Assembly: GCA_018241505.1 (NCBI GenBank)
Contig: JAFEDS010000015.1
Location: 62,001-126,000 of the forward strand
DNA: 64,000 nucleotides
Direction: 5' to 3'
From: Pseudomonadota bacterium
GTDB lineage: Bacteria; Pseudomonadota; Gammaproteobacteria; Steroidobacterales; Steroidobacteraceae
Shown here: one piece after another, positions 51,718 to 59,809 of the stretch
Layout: each line of letters starts with the position of its first letter
How positions within the stretch are numbered: position 1 is the stretch's first letter
Translations under genes and position numbers: made by a program
Notes under the pieces: generated by a model
What the model saw: the letters and a program-made list of their open reading frames with translations, nothing else
Databases searched by the model: none
What the model was told of the DNA's origin: nothing

Positions 51718-52301
51718 CAGCCTCGCTCCATTTCGCCGCGGGCCTGTTTGATGGCGGCGACGATCTTGGGGTACGCGCCGCAGCGGCACAGGTTGCCACT
51801 CATGTATTCACGTATGTCGTCGTCGGTCTTTGCATGGCCCTCAGCTACGCAGGCCACTGCCGACATGATTTGACCGGGGGTGCAGTAGCCGCACTGGAAG
51901 GCGTCGTGGTCGATGAAGGCTCGTTGCATGGGATGGAGTTTGCCGCCCGGCTCAGCCAGACCCTCGATGGTCTGAACGCGCTTGCCCTGCACCGCTGCGG
52001 CAAGTGTCAGGCAGGAGAGCACGCGCTCACCATCAATGAGCACCGTGCATGCTCCGCACTGACCTTGGTCACAGCCCTTCTTGGTGCCTGTCAGGTGAAG
52101 ATGTTCGCGCAGGGCATCCAACAGCGTGGTGCGGCTGTCGATGCTCAGGGAGTTGGCTTTACCGTTGACATTGAGATTGAGCGAAGTGCTCTTCAGGCCA
52201 GCGGTCCCAACGGGCGCAGCCGAAGAAGATAGCGGACCCACCGCTATGCCTGCCGCGGCAACGCCGGCGGTCAGGACAGTTCTCCGGGTGACTTTGGGCA
52301 T
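51717..52301 (-). CDS. paoA: [2Fe-2S] subunit of aldehyde oxidase with Tat signal (PaoA-like)
   Basis: The protein has 194 residues from the ATG at 52301. Residues 5-25 (TRRTVLTAGVAAAGIAVG) are a twin-arginine signal for export of the assembled complex. Two [2Fe-2S] clusters follow: a plant-type C-x4-C-x2-C site (KKGCDQGQCGACTVLI), and a second C-x2-C...C-x-C site (FQCGYCTPGQ and NLCRCGAYP). It shuttles electrons from the molybdenum centre. The ATG at 52322 is an alternative start. The gene is the first of the operon paoABC. Confidence 0.92.
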   Translation of the reverse strand: MPKVTRRTVLTAGVAAAGIAVGPLSSSAAPVGTAGLKSTSLNLNVNGKANSLSIDSRTTLLDALREHLHLTGTKKGCDQGQCGACTVLIDGERVLSCLTLAAAVQGKRVQTIEGLAEPGGKLHPMQRAFIDHDAFQCGYCTPGQIMSAVACVAEGHAKTDDDIREYMSGNLCRCGAYPKIVAAIKQARGEMERG

Positions 52302-52518
52302 AGGCCCTTCCTTCGCAGCCAATCCATCGAACGACTTTGAGCGCCTTTACGATCGGGGCGAAGGCGGATTGTTCTGCAACGCGTGTAGGTGGAGTCCCAC
52401 GTGCTTCGGAAGGGGTGCCGTTCGCGTGACCGGCGGGCATCCACCGCAGCGGGCGTGTAAATCGGGTATAGGGATTGCGGCATACCGCTCACCTGTCAAT
52501 CAACAGTGGAGTCGGATT

Positions 52519-52950
52519 ATGAACAAGTCAGCTTACCTCGCAATCGCGTTGGTCTTGGGATTGGGCAGCGCGGCAGCGGTAGATGCGCAGTCGAGCGCCG
52601 CTACGCCTCCGGCGCCGTCAGCGAGCGCTGCTACGCCCTCGGCGCCGGCCACGTCTGGACAATCGCCGACGTCATCAGCTCCTTCAAACAGCAACCAGTC
52701 TTCGCCGTCGAATTCAGCGCTGAACCCTAAACGTCGAACGCACACCGCGGCTGCATCCGGCACGCGCAACACACCCAACAGCAACAATCCGCCGTCGGCC
52801 ACTTCACCGAGGTCACCCGCTACACCCACGCAGCCGAACTCGAACAACTCTATGACACCGCCTCCGACGCCGTCCACGCCTCGCTCGGAAACTTCGCCAT
52901 CTGCTTCGTCCTCGAGCGACGCCAACTCGCCGCAACGCCCTCCAAAGTAG
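52519..52950 (+). CDS. Secreted low-complexity Pro/Ser/Thr/Asn-rich protein
   Basis: The protein has 143 residues. A signal peptide (YLAIALVLGLGSAAAVDAQ) is followed by about 120 residues almost entirely of S, T, P, N and A, with short runs such as SNSNQSSPSNS. It is predicted to be disordered. Such proteins are often extracellular or cell-surface linkers, or pilin-like. No domain is recognised. The gene is convergent with the hybrid kinase gene at 52964. Confidence 0.7.
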   Translation: MNKSAYLAIALVLGLGSAAAVDAQSSAATPPAPSASAATPSAPATSGQSPTSSAPSNSNQSSPSNSALNPKRRTHTAAASGTRNTPNSNNPPSATSPRSPATPTQPNSNNSMTPPPTPSTPRSETSPSASSSSDANSPQRPPK

Positions 52951-52963
52951 GGGCGTGCAAGCA

Positions 52964-54754
52964 TCAGCCTTCCAGCATATGCCGAACCTTGTTGGCCAAC
53001 GTCGACATGGCAAAGGGCTTGGCCAACACTTCCATTCCCGGCTCGAGGTAACCGCTGCCGAGGGCGGCGTTCTCGGCGTAGCCGGTGATGAAGAGTACCT
53101 TGAGGTTCGTTCTGTCTGCGCGCGCGGCTTCGGCGAGTTGTCGGCCATTCATCCCACCCGGCAAACCGACGTCGGTAACCACTAGCTGAACCGGCTGTCG
53201 AGTAGCAAGGATCTCGAGTGCCGACGCGCCATCGCTCGCTTCCAGCACGTTGTAGTGGCTCTCGATCAGCACTTCGGCAATGAGCATCCGGATGTCTTCT
53301 TCGTCGTCCACAATCAACACGGTTTCGCCGAAGCCGCGCTCCACCAGCTCACTCGGCTTTTGCGGCTCTGTCTCGATCTCCCCCCGGTAGCGGGGGAAGT
53401 ACAGACACATGGTCGTGCCCCTGCCCTCCTCCGAGTAGATACGGACCTGCCCGCCGGACTGGCGTGCAAACCCGTAGATCATGGACAGTCCCAGGCCGGT
53501 GCCCCGCCCCAAGGGCTTGGTTGTAAAGAAGGGGTCGAAAGCGCGCGCGATGACATCAGGCGTCATTCCCGTGCCGGTGTCAGTCACACAGAGGGAAACA
53601 TACTGGCCGGGCGGCAGATCCCGCTCCCGGGCGCTGCGCTCGTCCAGCCACTTGTTGGCCGTTTCGATGGTGAGCTTGCCACCGTCGGGCATGGCGTCCC
53701 GGGCGTTGATGCACAGGTTGAGCAGCGAGTTTTCGAGCTGTGACGTGTCCACGTGGACAGCCCACAGTCCGCCGGCTTGCACTACCTCGACAGACACGTG
53801 GGGGCCCATTGTCCTGCGAATGAGATCCTCCATTCCCACCATCAAACGATTCACGTCCGTGGGGCGCGGATCGAGCGTCTGCCGACGGGAGAATGCCAGC
53901 AATCGATGAGTCAGCGCAGCGGCGCGGCTGGCTGAGTCGACCGCGATCTTGATGTAACGTTCGGCCTCGACGTTACGTCCGGTTTCGATCCGGCGTTGTG
54001 CCCGCTCCAGTGCGCCGGTGATACCCTGCAGCAGATTGTTGAAATCGTGGGCAATGCCGCCGGTCAACTGGCCCACAGCCTCCATCTTTTGCGATTGGCG
54101 CAAGGCTTCCTCGGCCCTGTGCAACTGACTGGTGCGCTCCTCAACCCGTTTTTCGAGAGTTGCGTTGAGGTCTTCACGGGCGGCTGCGGCCTCTTCCAAC
54201 ACTGCGGCGGCGTGCCCGGCCGCGCGCCGCGCCAACACACGCTCGGTCGTCTCGACAACGACCGCAATCACACCCCCGGGCCGGCCGCTTTCATCTATCA
54301 CCGGAGAATAAAACAGATCCATCCAGCCCTCTTCCGGGCTGCCGCGACGATTGAGGACCAGGCGCTCGTCCTTGAACTGCAAGGTTCCCCCGGCCATGCA
54401 GACAGCCATGACCCGGGTATTCAGGTCCGCGGCTTCGGGCCACGCGGCGAGGACTTTTTGACCCAGGATGCCGGGATGCCGATTGCCGGCGAATCCGCCA
54501 TAAGCGTCGTTGTAGAGCATGATGCCGTCCGGCCCCCAGAGCAGGACGAGAGGAACCGGCGAGCGCAGCATGAGTCCGACTGTTGTCTTCAGACTGGCGG
54601 GCCACTCATGAATGGGGCCGAGGCTGTCGCGCCAGTCCCGGTCGGCAATGAGTCGCGCCATCTCGTTGTCGCCAGTGAGGAACCCCGCTGGTGAGCGCAG
54701 ATTCCCGGTGTTATCAGCCACGCCTCCCTCCAGCCGCTTTTTTTTGCAATCCAT
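52964..54754 (-). CDS. PAS hybrid histidine kinase with receiver domain
   Basis: The protein has about 596 residues from the ATG at 54754; a GTG at 54721 with GGAGGG upstream is equally possible. Domains in order: PAS (about 55-180, PVPLVLLWGPDGIMLYNDAY), coiled linker (LEKRVEERTSQLHRAEEAL), HisKA with GIAHDFNNLLQGITG, HATPase with LLNLCINARDAMPDGG, DTGTGM and GRGTGLGLSMIYGF, and a receiver (VLIVDDEEDIRM, VVTDVGLPGGMNG, ITGYAE, LAKPF). All catalytic residues are present. It is divergent from a truncated kinase gene 85 bp away. Confidence 0.93.
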   Translation of the reverse strand: MDCKKKRLEGGVADNTGNLRSPAGFLTGDNEMARLIADRDWRDSLGPIHEWPASLKTTVGLMLRSPVPLVLLWGPDGIMLYNDAYGGFAGNRHPGILGQKVLAAWPEAADLNTRVMAVCMAGGTLQFKDERLVLNRRGSPEEGWMDLFYSPVIDESGRPGGVIAVVVETTERVLARRAAGHAAAVLEEAAAAREDLNATLEKRVEERTSQLHRAEEALRQSQKMEAVGQLTGGIAHDFNNLLQGITGALERAQRRIETGRNVEAERYIKIAVDSASRAAALTHRLLAFSRRQTLDPRPTDVNRLMVGMEDLIRRTMGPHVSVEVVQAGGLWAVHVDTSQLENSLLNLCINARDAMPDGGKLTIETANKWLDERSARERDLPPGQYVSLCVTDTGTGMTPDVIARAFDPFFTTKPLGRGTGLGLSMIYGFARQSGGQVRIYSEEGRGTTMCLYFPRYRGEIETEPQKPSELVERGFGETVLIVDDEEDIRMLIAEVLIESHYNVLEASDGASALEILATRQPVQLVVTDVGLPGGMNGRQLAEAARADRTNLKVLFITGYAENAALGSGYLEPGMEVLAKPFAMSTLANKVRHMLEG

Positions 54755-54839
54755 GTTAATGCCTGGCGGGACTCGAGCGTTCCATGGAGAGCTTTGAAAA
54801 CGCCATGGTTGCGCTCGCGCCTTGCTAGACTGAACCGCC

Positions 54840-55715
54840 ATGATCAATGAACTGGCGGCAGACGCGAGCAGTTTGCGCAGCGGACCCGACGTCGTCGCGC
54901 TGGCACGGGCCGTCTGTGCGGCCCCGGTGGGGATGCTCAGTCTGGCAGGTGTGGGATGGCTCGGGGCCGAAGGCGTCGATCCCATCGCCCTGGAGCGCAT
55001 TCTCCAGCTTGCGCAGCGAGCCGGCTTTTTCGAGTCGACCTGGGACTCAAATTACTGTGCGGGAGTAGTGCTCCGGGACGAGCTCGGAGTGCTGTGTGTG
55101 CTCGATGATTCGCGGCGCGCGCCCCTGACCGACGGTCAGCGCGACCTGCTGGGAATGCTCGGCAACCAGGTCGTAGAACATCATGAGTTGCATAGAGCGG
55201 TCAGGAAGTTGCGCCCGTTGGGTCACCTGGCGCGCGGCATCGCCCACGATATGAACAACGTTCTGCAAACGATTATTGGCTCGTTGAATACAGTCGACAA
55301 GTTGATAGAAACTGACAACTTGGAGCGCACGCCCCGCTTTCTGGCAGCCGGTCTACGGGCCGCACAGCGGGCGGGGGAGCTCTCTCGAAGTCTGCAACGC
55401 CTGGCGCCGCAGAAGCGCGCCGGCTCGGGCGCCGTCGAGCTCAATTCATTCATCGGCTCGCTGCGCGAATTGTTCCAACGCATCGGCGGCGAGCGCATCA
55501 CTGTACGGATTCAACTGGCCGACGCGGCGGCCAGCGTGGATTGCGATGCGGGCGAGCTCGAAGGCACGTTGTTGACTGCGGTCCTCGAGGCCGCGGAGTT
55601 GATTCCTGACCGCGGTGAGATTCTCATTACGACGCGCAAGGAGGCGAGCTTCGTATGGGTCTGCGTCCAGGAGCGCTGTTTGCGCCTGCCAGCACACCGG
55701 CCCCCGGGAATGTAG
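54840..55715 (+). CDS. GAF-domain histidine kinase, truncated (pseudokinase)
   Basis: The protein has 291 residues. A GAF-like domain (residues about 15-120) is followed by HisKA with the phosphoacceptor in GIAHDMNNVLQTIIG. The N-box region (LEGTLLTAVLEAAELI) has lost its asparagines and the G1 and G2 boxes are absent: the frame ends at residue 291 after VWVCVQERCL. It cannot bind ATP in the usual way, but could still accept or bind a phosphate. No alternative frame restores the missing boxes. Confidence 0.8.
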   Translation: MINELAADASSLRSGPDVVALARAVCAAPVGMLSLAGVGWLGAEGVDPIALERILQLAQRAGFFESTWDSNYCAGVVLRDELGVLCVLDDSRRAPLTDGQRDLLGMLGNQVVEHHELHRAVRKLRPLGHLARGIAHDMNNVLQTIIGSLNTVDKLIETDNLERTPRFLAAGLRAAQRAGELSRSLQRLAPQKRAGSGAVELNSFIGSLRELFQRIGGERITVRIQLADAAASVDCDAGELEGTLLTAVLEAAELIPDRGEILITTRKEASFVWVCVQERCLRLPAHRPPGM

Positions 55716-55825
55716 GCGGAGATCGATGTGCGTACGTCGCGTACCGCCCCTGGGGGGTTGACGCGGCCGAGCCTAGGAATGACTATTGCTGCCAGTGGGT
55801 TGATCGGTCCCACTGTGGCTGCGTG

Positions 55826-56062
55826 ATGACGCAACAAAAGGACAAAAAGGGTAGCCCGCGAAGCGCCCCGCATCTGCCGCCTGACGGACAGGGTCAGATC
55901 TTCGGCGGCCGCGGCGAGGGCGAGCTCTGTGACCTGTGCGGCACGGCCATAGATTCGTCTCAGATCGAATATGAAGTCGAGTGGCAGGATGAGGCGGGCC
56001 CGCGGCGCTCGCACTTCCACCTCGCCTGTTATGAACAATTGCGCTCGAATCAGAGGGAGTAG
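55826..56062 (+). CDS. Small zinc-ribbon-like protein
   Basis: The protein has 78 residues from the ATG at 55826. A C-x2-C pair (ELCDLCGT) and a later H-x-H-x3-C (SHFHLACYEQ) are spaced as in a zinc ribbon. The N-terminus is charged and disordered. Function is unknown. It lies 6 bp before the DUF6502 gene and may be in its operon. Confidence 0.65.
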   Translation: MTQQKDKKGSPRSAPHLPPDGQGQIFGGRGEGELCDLCGTAIDSSQIEYEVEWQDEAGPRRSHFHLACYEQLRSNQRE

Positions 56063-56068
56063 GCCTGG

Positions 56069-56878
56069 ATGGCATCGGCATCGCGGCAAGAGGTGCTGCA
56101 ATCGACTCAACAGTGGCTGGAACCGCTGATTCACGTCCTGCTGGTGTGCGGGATCACCTGGCGCGAGTTTTCCGATCTCACCAAAGCAACTTATGTTGAC
56201 GTTGCGAGCCGGCAGTTCGGCAAGCGCGGGCGGCCGACCAATGTGTCGCGAACCGCGGTGATGACCGGCCTGCCGCGCCGGGAAGTGCGGCGCCAACGCG
56301 AGCAGCTTCTGAAAGCCCCGGAAGCGCCGTCAGGTTATGTCACAAAGGCCTGCCTGGTGCTCGCCGCCTGGCATCTGGATCCGGAATTCCTGGACAAGCA
56401 GGGCAAGCCCGCCCTGTTGAAGGTCGCCGGCGAACACCGCTCTTTTGAGGCGCTCGTTGCCCGGTGTGGCGGCGGCGACGTTCGGCCTTCGACCCTGCTC
56501 AAGGAGCTCACCAGCGCCGGCGCAGTGAGTCAGCGAAGCGATGGGCGGGTGAAGGCACTGATGCGTGATTACCTGCCGCACTCCATGGACGCGCATCTCA
56601 TCCGGCTCTGGGGCAGTGTCATCGCGGATGTAGCTCGCACATACGCACACAACATGACACGGCCGGCAAAGACCCCCGCGCGTTTCGAGCGAGCCGCGGT
56701 CAACGACCGCATACCGGCCGCCGCGGTCCCCGAATTCCTCAAGATTTTGAACCAGGAAGGCCAGGCCTTCCTGGAACGCATGGATCAGTGGCTCACCGCC
56801 CACCAGGCTCGCGATCGATCCCAAGCCGATACCCCGTCCGTGCGACTCGGGATCGGAATCTATCAAGTACAGGATTGA
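56069..56878 (+). CDS. DUF6502 family protein
   Basis: The protein has 269 residues. A helix-turn-helix-like N-terminal half (LLVCGITWREFSDLTKATYV, SRTAVMTGLPRREVRRQR) is followed by an all-helical part (SFEALVARCGGGDVRPSTLL, FLERMDQWLTAHQ). DUF6502 is uncharacterised; the first half resembles a DNA-binding winged helix, so a regulatory role is inferred. The next gene encodes a DUF5666 protein, a pair often seen together. Confidence 0.8.
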   Translation: MASASRQEVLQSTQQWLEPLIHVLLVCGITWREFSDLTKATYVDVASRQFGKRGRPTNVSRTAVMTGLPRREVRRQREQLLKAPEAPSGYVTKACLVLAAWHLDPEFLDKQGKPALLKVAGEHRSFEALVARCGGGDVRPSTLLKELTSAGAVSQRSDGRVKALMRDYLPHSMDAHLIRLWGSVIADVARTYAHNMTRPAKTPARFERAAVNDRIPAAAVPEFLKILNQEGQAFLERMDQWLTAHQARDRSQADTPSVRLGIGIYQVQD

Positions 56879-56902
56879 ACCCCCTTCCAGAGAGCGCCGC
56901 CC

Positions 56903-57808
56903 ATGAAACATCCCACTACAAAACTCACAATCGTGTCATTGGCCGCCGCTATCCCTCTGGCAGGCGTGGCAGGTATCCAGGGATCTGGGCGCAATTTCGC
57001 TCTGATTGCCCCGGTCACCGCCAACCTTGGAGACACCCTATCGGTGGGCGGAGTCCCCTATTCCGACTCCGCGGCTTCCATTGAAGTCGACGGGCAAGCG
57101 GGCAAATCCAGTCAGCTCGAGGTCGGCGATGTCGTCACGGCCTACGGGAACGGCAATCACATTGAGCGGCTCATTCTGAATCACTCGGTGCGCGGGCCCG
57201 TGAGCTCGGTGGATCCGGCGGGCGGCACCTTCACGGCCGCGGGCCAGACCATTCACGTCGGCGCGCAGACGACATTGGCAGTGGGCTTGTCCGCCCTGGT
57301 CCCGGGCACAAAAGTCCAGGTCAGCGGTTGGGCCGATTCAACCGGGGACATCATTGCATCACGAGTCGATCTGCTGATTTCGCGTGAGCCGACGCAGGTC
57401 AGTGGCGAGGTGACATCTTTGGATGCAGGCCGGCATCGATTCAAGATCAACCAGCTCACGGTGGACTACAGTGCCTCGGAAGTGGAAGGCGTGCTGCAGG
57501 AAGGTGCTGACGTGGTGGTTGACGGCGTGAGCTTCGACAGAAACGGCGCGCTCGTGGCCAACGAAGTCCAACTGGTGCAACCGTTGCAGGTCACAGCCGG
57601 ACAGACCGGCCGGCTGGAGGGCATCATCACGCAGCTCACTTCGACCGCGGAGTTCGAAATTGATGGTCAGTCGGTGCGAGTGACCGCCAGCACGAAGCAG
57701 AATCTGCACGGCGGCCCCATCGCATTGAACGCCAAAGTGAAAGTCAGCGGCGTATTTGATGATAACGGCGTGCTGGTCCTCGGCTCGCTGCAGAGTCTGA
57801 GGAGATAG
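56903..57808 (+). CDS. DUF5666 domain protein, exported
   Basis: The protein has 301 residues with an N-terminal signal (LTIVSLAAAIPLAGVAG). It contains three to four repeats of a beta-rich module of the DUF5666 type (VGDVVTAYGNG, GTKVQVSGWADSTGDIIASR, EGADVVVDGVSFDRNGALVA and AKVKVSGVFDDNGVLVLGSL). The modules resemble OB-like folds. It is probably periplasmic, of unknown function. The last 65 bp overlap the convergent methyltransferase gene. Confidence 0.82.
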   Translation: MKHPTTKLTIVSLAAAIPLAGVAGIQGSGRNFALIAPVTANLGDTLSVGGVPYSDSAASIEVDGQAGKSSQLEVGDVVTAYGNGNHIERLILNHSVRGPVSSVDPAGGTFTAAGQTIHVGAQTTLAVGLSALVPGTKVQVSGWADSTGDIIASRVDLLISREPTQVSGEVTSLDAGRHRFKINQLTVDYSASEVEGVLQEGADVVVDGVSFDRNGALVANEVQLVQPLQVTAGQTGRLEGIITQLTSTAEFEIDGQSVRVTASTKQNLHGGPIALNAKVKVSGVFDDNGVLVLGSLQSLRR

Positions 57809-58487
57809 TCTGCGGGGCCGCCACGATGCCACAGCACATCTGCGTCGCATCCCAGGCGAGCGGGAAGTCCAACAGCTCATCAACGCGAAAGCCCGCGCGC
57901 GTGAGCTCTCGCTGCAGCACGCGCTGATCGAGCAGGTGCGGCCGGCGGGAGTCAGCCGCGCCCGGCCACACTTCGTCGTTTTCGCAGCGCCGCGCGTACT
58001 CCCGATGGAAGCCCGCCCAATGCGAGCCATGCGGGGTGAGGACACTGATGAACAATCGGCCATCGGGGCGCAGCCAGCCCCTGAACTGCCGCAAGGATTG
58101 CCGGATTTCGTTGCCTTCCAGCAGATGCAACACCCTCGCCGCGTGAATGGCTGTCAGGCTCGCGGACTCGAATTGCAAGGTGGGCAGCCGGCCGCCGAGC
58201 ACACGCAGGTGCGCGCGTTGCCGGACCGGAAGTTGGGCCAACAACGGCTCGATGTTGCTCGTGTCAGGATCTATCGCCACTACCCGCGCGCCGCGGACCA
58301 GCGCGGCCGCCGCCGCAATCCCGCCGCCACAGCCAATGTCCACACTGGTGCCACCCTCGCGTCCGGCCCAGACAGCGAAACGATGAGTGAGCGGATCGAG
58401 GGAAGGACTCAGTCCCAGGCCGGACGGGCGCTCGGGCATGGCCCAATCAGGTTGCAGAGCTCGCAACGCTGGAAAGCTCATCAGCAT
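57744..58487 (-). CDS. Class I SAM-dependent methyltransferase-like
   Basis: The protein has 247 residues from the ATG at 58487; an ATG at 58562 is possible. The SAM motif SVDIGCGGGIAAAAAL (about residue 49) with the following VVAIDPDTSNIEPL and LTAIHAARVLHLL fits a Rossmann methyltransferase, and the second part has LFISVLTPHGSHWAG. The substrate is unknown. The gene 3' end overlaps the DUF5666 gene. Confidence 0.82.
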   Translation of the reverse strand: MLMSFPALRALQPDWAMPERPSGLGLSPSLDPLTHRFAVWAGREGGTSVDIGCGGGIAAAAALVRGARVVAIDPDTSNIEPLLAQLPVRQRAHLRVLGGRLPTLQFESASLTAIHAARVLHLLEGNEIRQSLRQFRGWLRPDGRLFISVLTPHGSHWAGFHREYARRCENDEVWPGAADSRRPHLLDQRVLQRELTRAGFRVDELLDFPLAWDATQMCCGIVAAPQTISSDSAASRGPARRYHQIRR

Positions 58488-58650
58488 TCGATGATCTCCA
58501 TCGCCGTCCTGGCGCTCGCAGGTGGAATTATTTGTCCTACTGGCAGCAATCGCCATACCCAAGCTCGAGACTGCAGCGTCTTTGCGACTTAAGGCTCAGC
58601 GGGTACGCGTTGTACCAACATGTGCAAGGAAACGGGTGGCAAGCCGGTGA

Positions 58651-58664
58651 CTAACATGAGTTAA
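58651..58664. promoter_or_regulatory. TAAC-N4-GTTA palindrome
   Basis: CTAAC-ATGA-GTTAA lies between the methyltransferase gene and the small HTH gene (109 bp to its start). It is the most distant copy from the others in the window. Confidence 0.4.
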
Positions 58665-58773
58665 TGAGCCGGCCGGGTGGATCCGCAAAAATCGCTCACC
58701 GGGCGCGAGATAATTGCGGCCTTGGCCGCAGTGGGTACGCAATTGGGGCAGTGCTGCTTACGATGAGGGGACG

Positions 58774-59034
58774 ATGGCCGGGAATCGCCTGAAGCTGGCA
58801 ACGGAGGCGCGCAAGGCCGTTCAAGGCCGTATCGCCGCCTGGGTACGGGACCAACCGGGGACTCAACAATCCCTGTGTCGGAGGCTCAATGTCAGTCCGT
58901 CACAACTGACTGTGCTCCTGCACGAAGGAGTGGAACGCTGCTCGCTCGAGTATCTGCTCGATGTATGGGAGCGCTGTGGCGGTCAATACTCGCTGGAACT
59001 GAAGCATGCCGAAGCCGGCAGCGCGGGTAGTTAG
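58774..59034 (+). CDS. Small XRE-type helix-turn-helix protein
   Basis: The protein has 86 residues from the ATG at 58774, with GAGGGG upstream. The helix-turn-helix is RRLNVSPSQLTVLLHEGVER (about residues 35-55) within a XRE/lambda-like fold. No partner toxin is next to it. It may bind DNA as a dimer. Confidence 0.65.
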   Translation: MAGNRLKLATEARKAVQGRIAAWVRDQPGTQQSLCRRLNVSPSQLTVLLHEGVERCSLEYLLDVWERCGGQYSLELKHAEAGSAGS

Positions 59035-59169
59035 TACACCCAAGCTTGCTGCTCGCACCTCGCCGCAGGATCATCGACTGCGGCGCAGCAGGCCTTGCCC
59101 GGCTGCGACGCGCGTCACATCTTTGGCGCAGTGCAACTACTCATCATTCTTCCTCGTAAGAGGACCGAG

Positions 59170-59490
59170 ATGTCGAAGAAACCAGCCGACAAAATTTCCG
59201 GGCGCGCCGTTGCCGATGAGAAGGGCAATCAGAAATGGGTGTGGCAGTCCGAGGGCGAAAAGGCTATCGATACCGCCGTGGTCAAGGCACTTGGAGAGGG
59301 GCTGTCACTTGAAGATGAGCAGGTTGCGGGGAAGCCCGCGGGGGCTGGTTCGAACCCCTACGACCGGGCAAAGCCCTATGACCGCGTCCCGCCGCCGGGC
59401 GACCCACCCGCGAAGCGCCGGACTCTCGATGACATGCGCAAGCTGAGCGAAGCCATCAAGGCTTCCAAGCAGAAAACCGGTCGTTCGTGA
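59170..59490 (+). CDS. Hypothetical protein
   Basis: The protein has 106 residues from the ATG at 59170. It is hydrophilic, with DEKGNQKWVWQSEGEKAIDT near the start and a repeated PYDRAKPYDRVPPPGDPP stretch before a basic helical end. I do not recognise a family. It is followed by another small gene 46 bp downstream. Confidence 0.6.
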   Translation: MSKKPADKISGRAVADEKGNQKWVWQSEGEKAIDTAVVKALGEGLSLEDEQVAGKPAGAGSNPYDRAKPYDRVPPPGDPPAKRRTLDDMRKLSEAIKASKQKTGRS

Positions 59491-59536
59491 CTTCCTTCGT
59501 GGCCGCGCAGCGGTCCAAAGTTGCATCATTCTCCCT

Positions 59537-59809
59537 ATGAAAACAGCCTCCTCTCCTGACCTGCAGGACGCTCAGCCTGGCGTTTCCACCACGGGTGCGA
59601 AACCGGACACACAATATGTCACGGTGTACACCTTCTACGTATACGACCATGATCAGGGCAAGCCGGTGATCTACCCACGCATGGCCACGCCCGCGGCGGT
59701 TGCGAAGATGCGCGGCAAGCTGAATGAGGATTCGGCTTGGGTCGTGGAGGCTTCAACTCTCGATGTTGAGGGCTTCTACTCGGAGAGCAACGGCAAGCCG
59801 CGCCGCTGA
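59537..59809 (+). CDS. Hypothetical protein
   Basis: The protein has 90 residues: a polar N-terminus then [20 protein letters not shown] and [20 protein letters not shown]. No domain is recognised. It could be a small alpha/beta protein. Its last 34 bp overlap the convergent hybrid kinase gene. Confidence 0.6.
   Translation: MKTASSPDLQDAQPGVSTTGAKPDTQYVTVYTFYVYDHDQGKPVIYPRMATPAAVAKMRGKLNEDSAWVVEASTLDVEGFYSESNGKPRR

Noticed and set aside
55511-56296. Minus-strand frame of 261 codons
   Set aside because: It overlaps the supported zinc-ribbon-like and DUF6502 genes and shows no domain.
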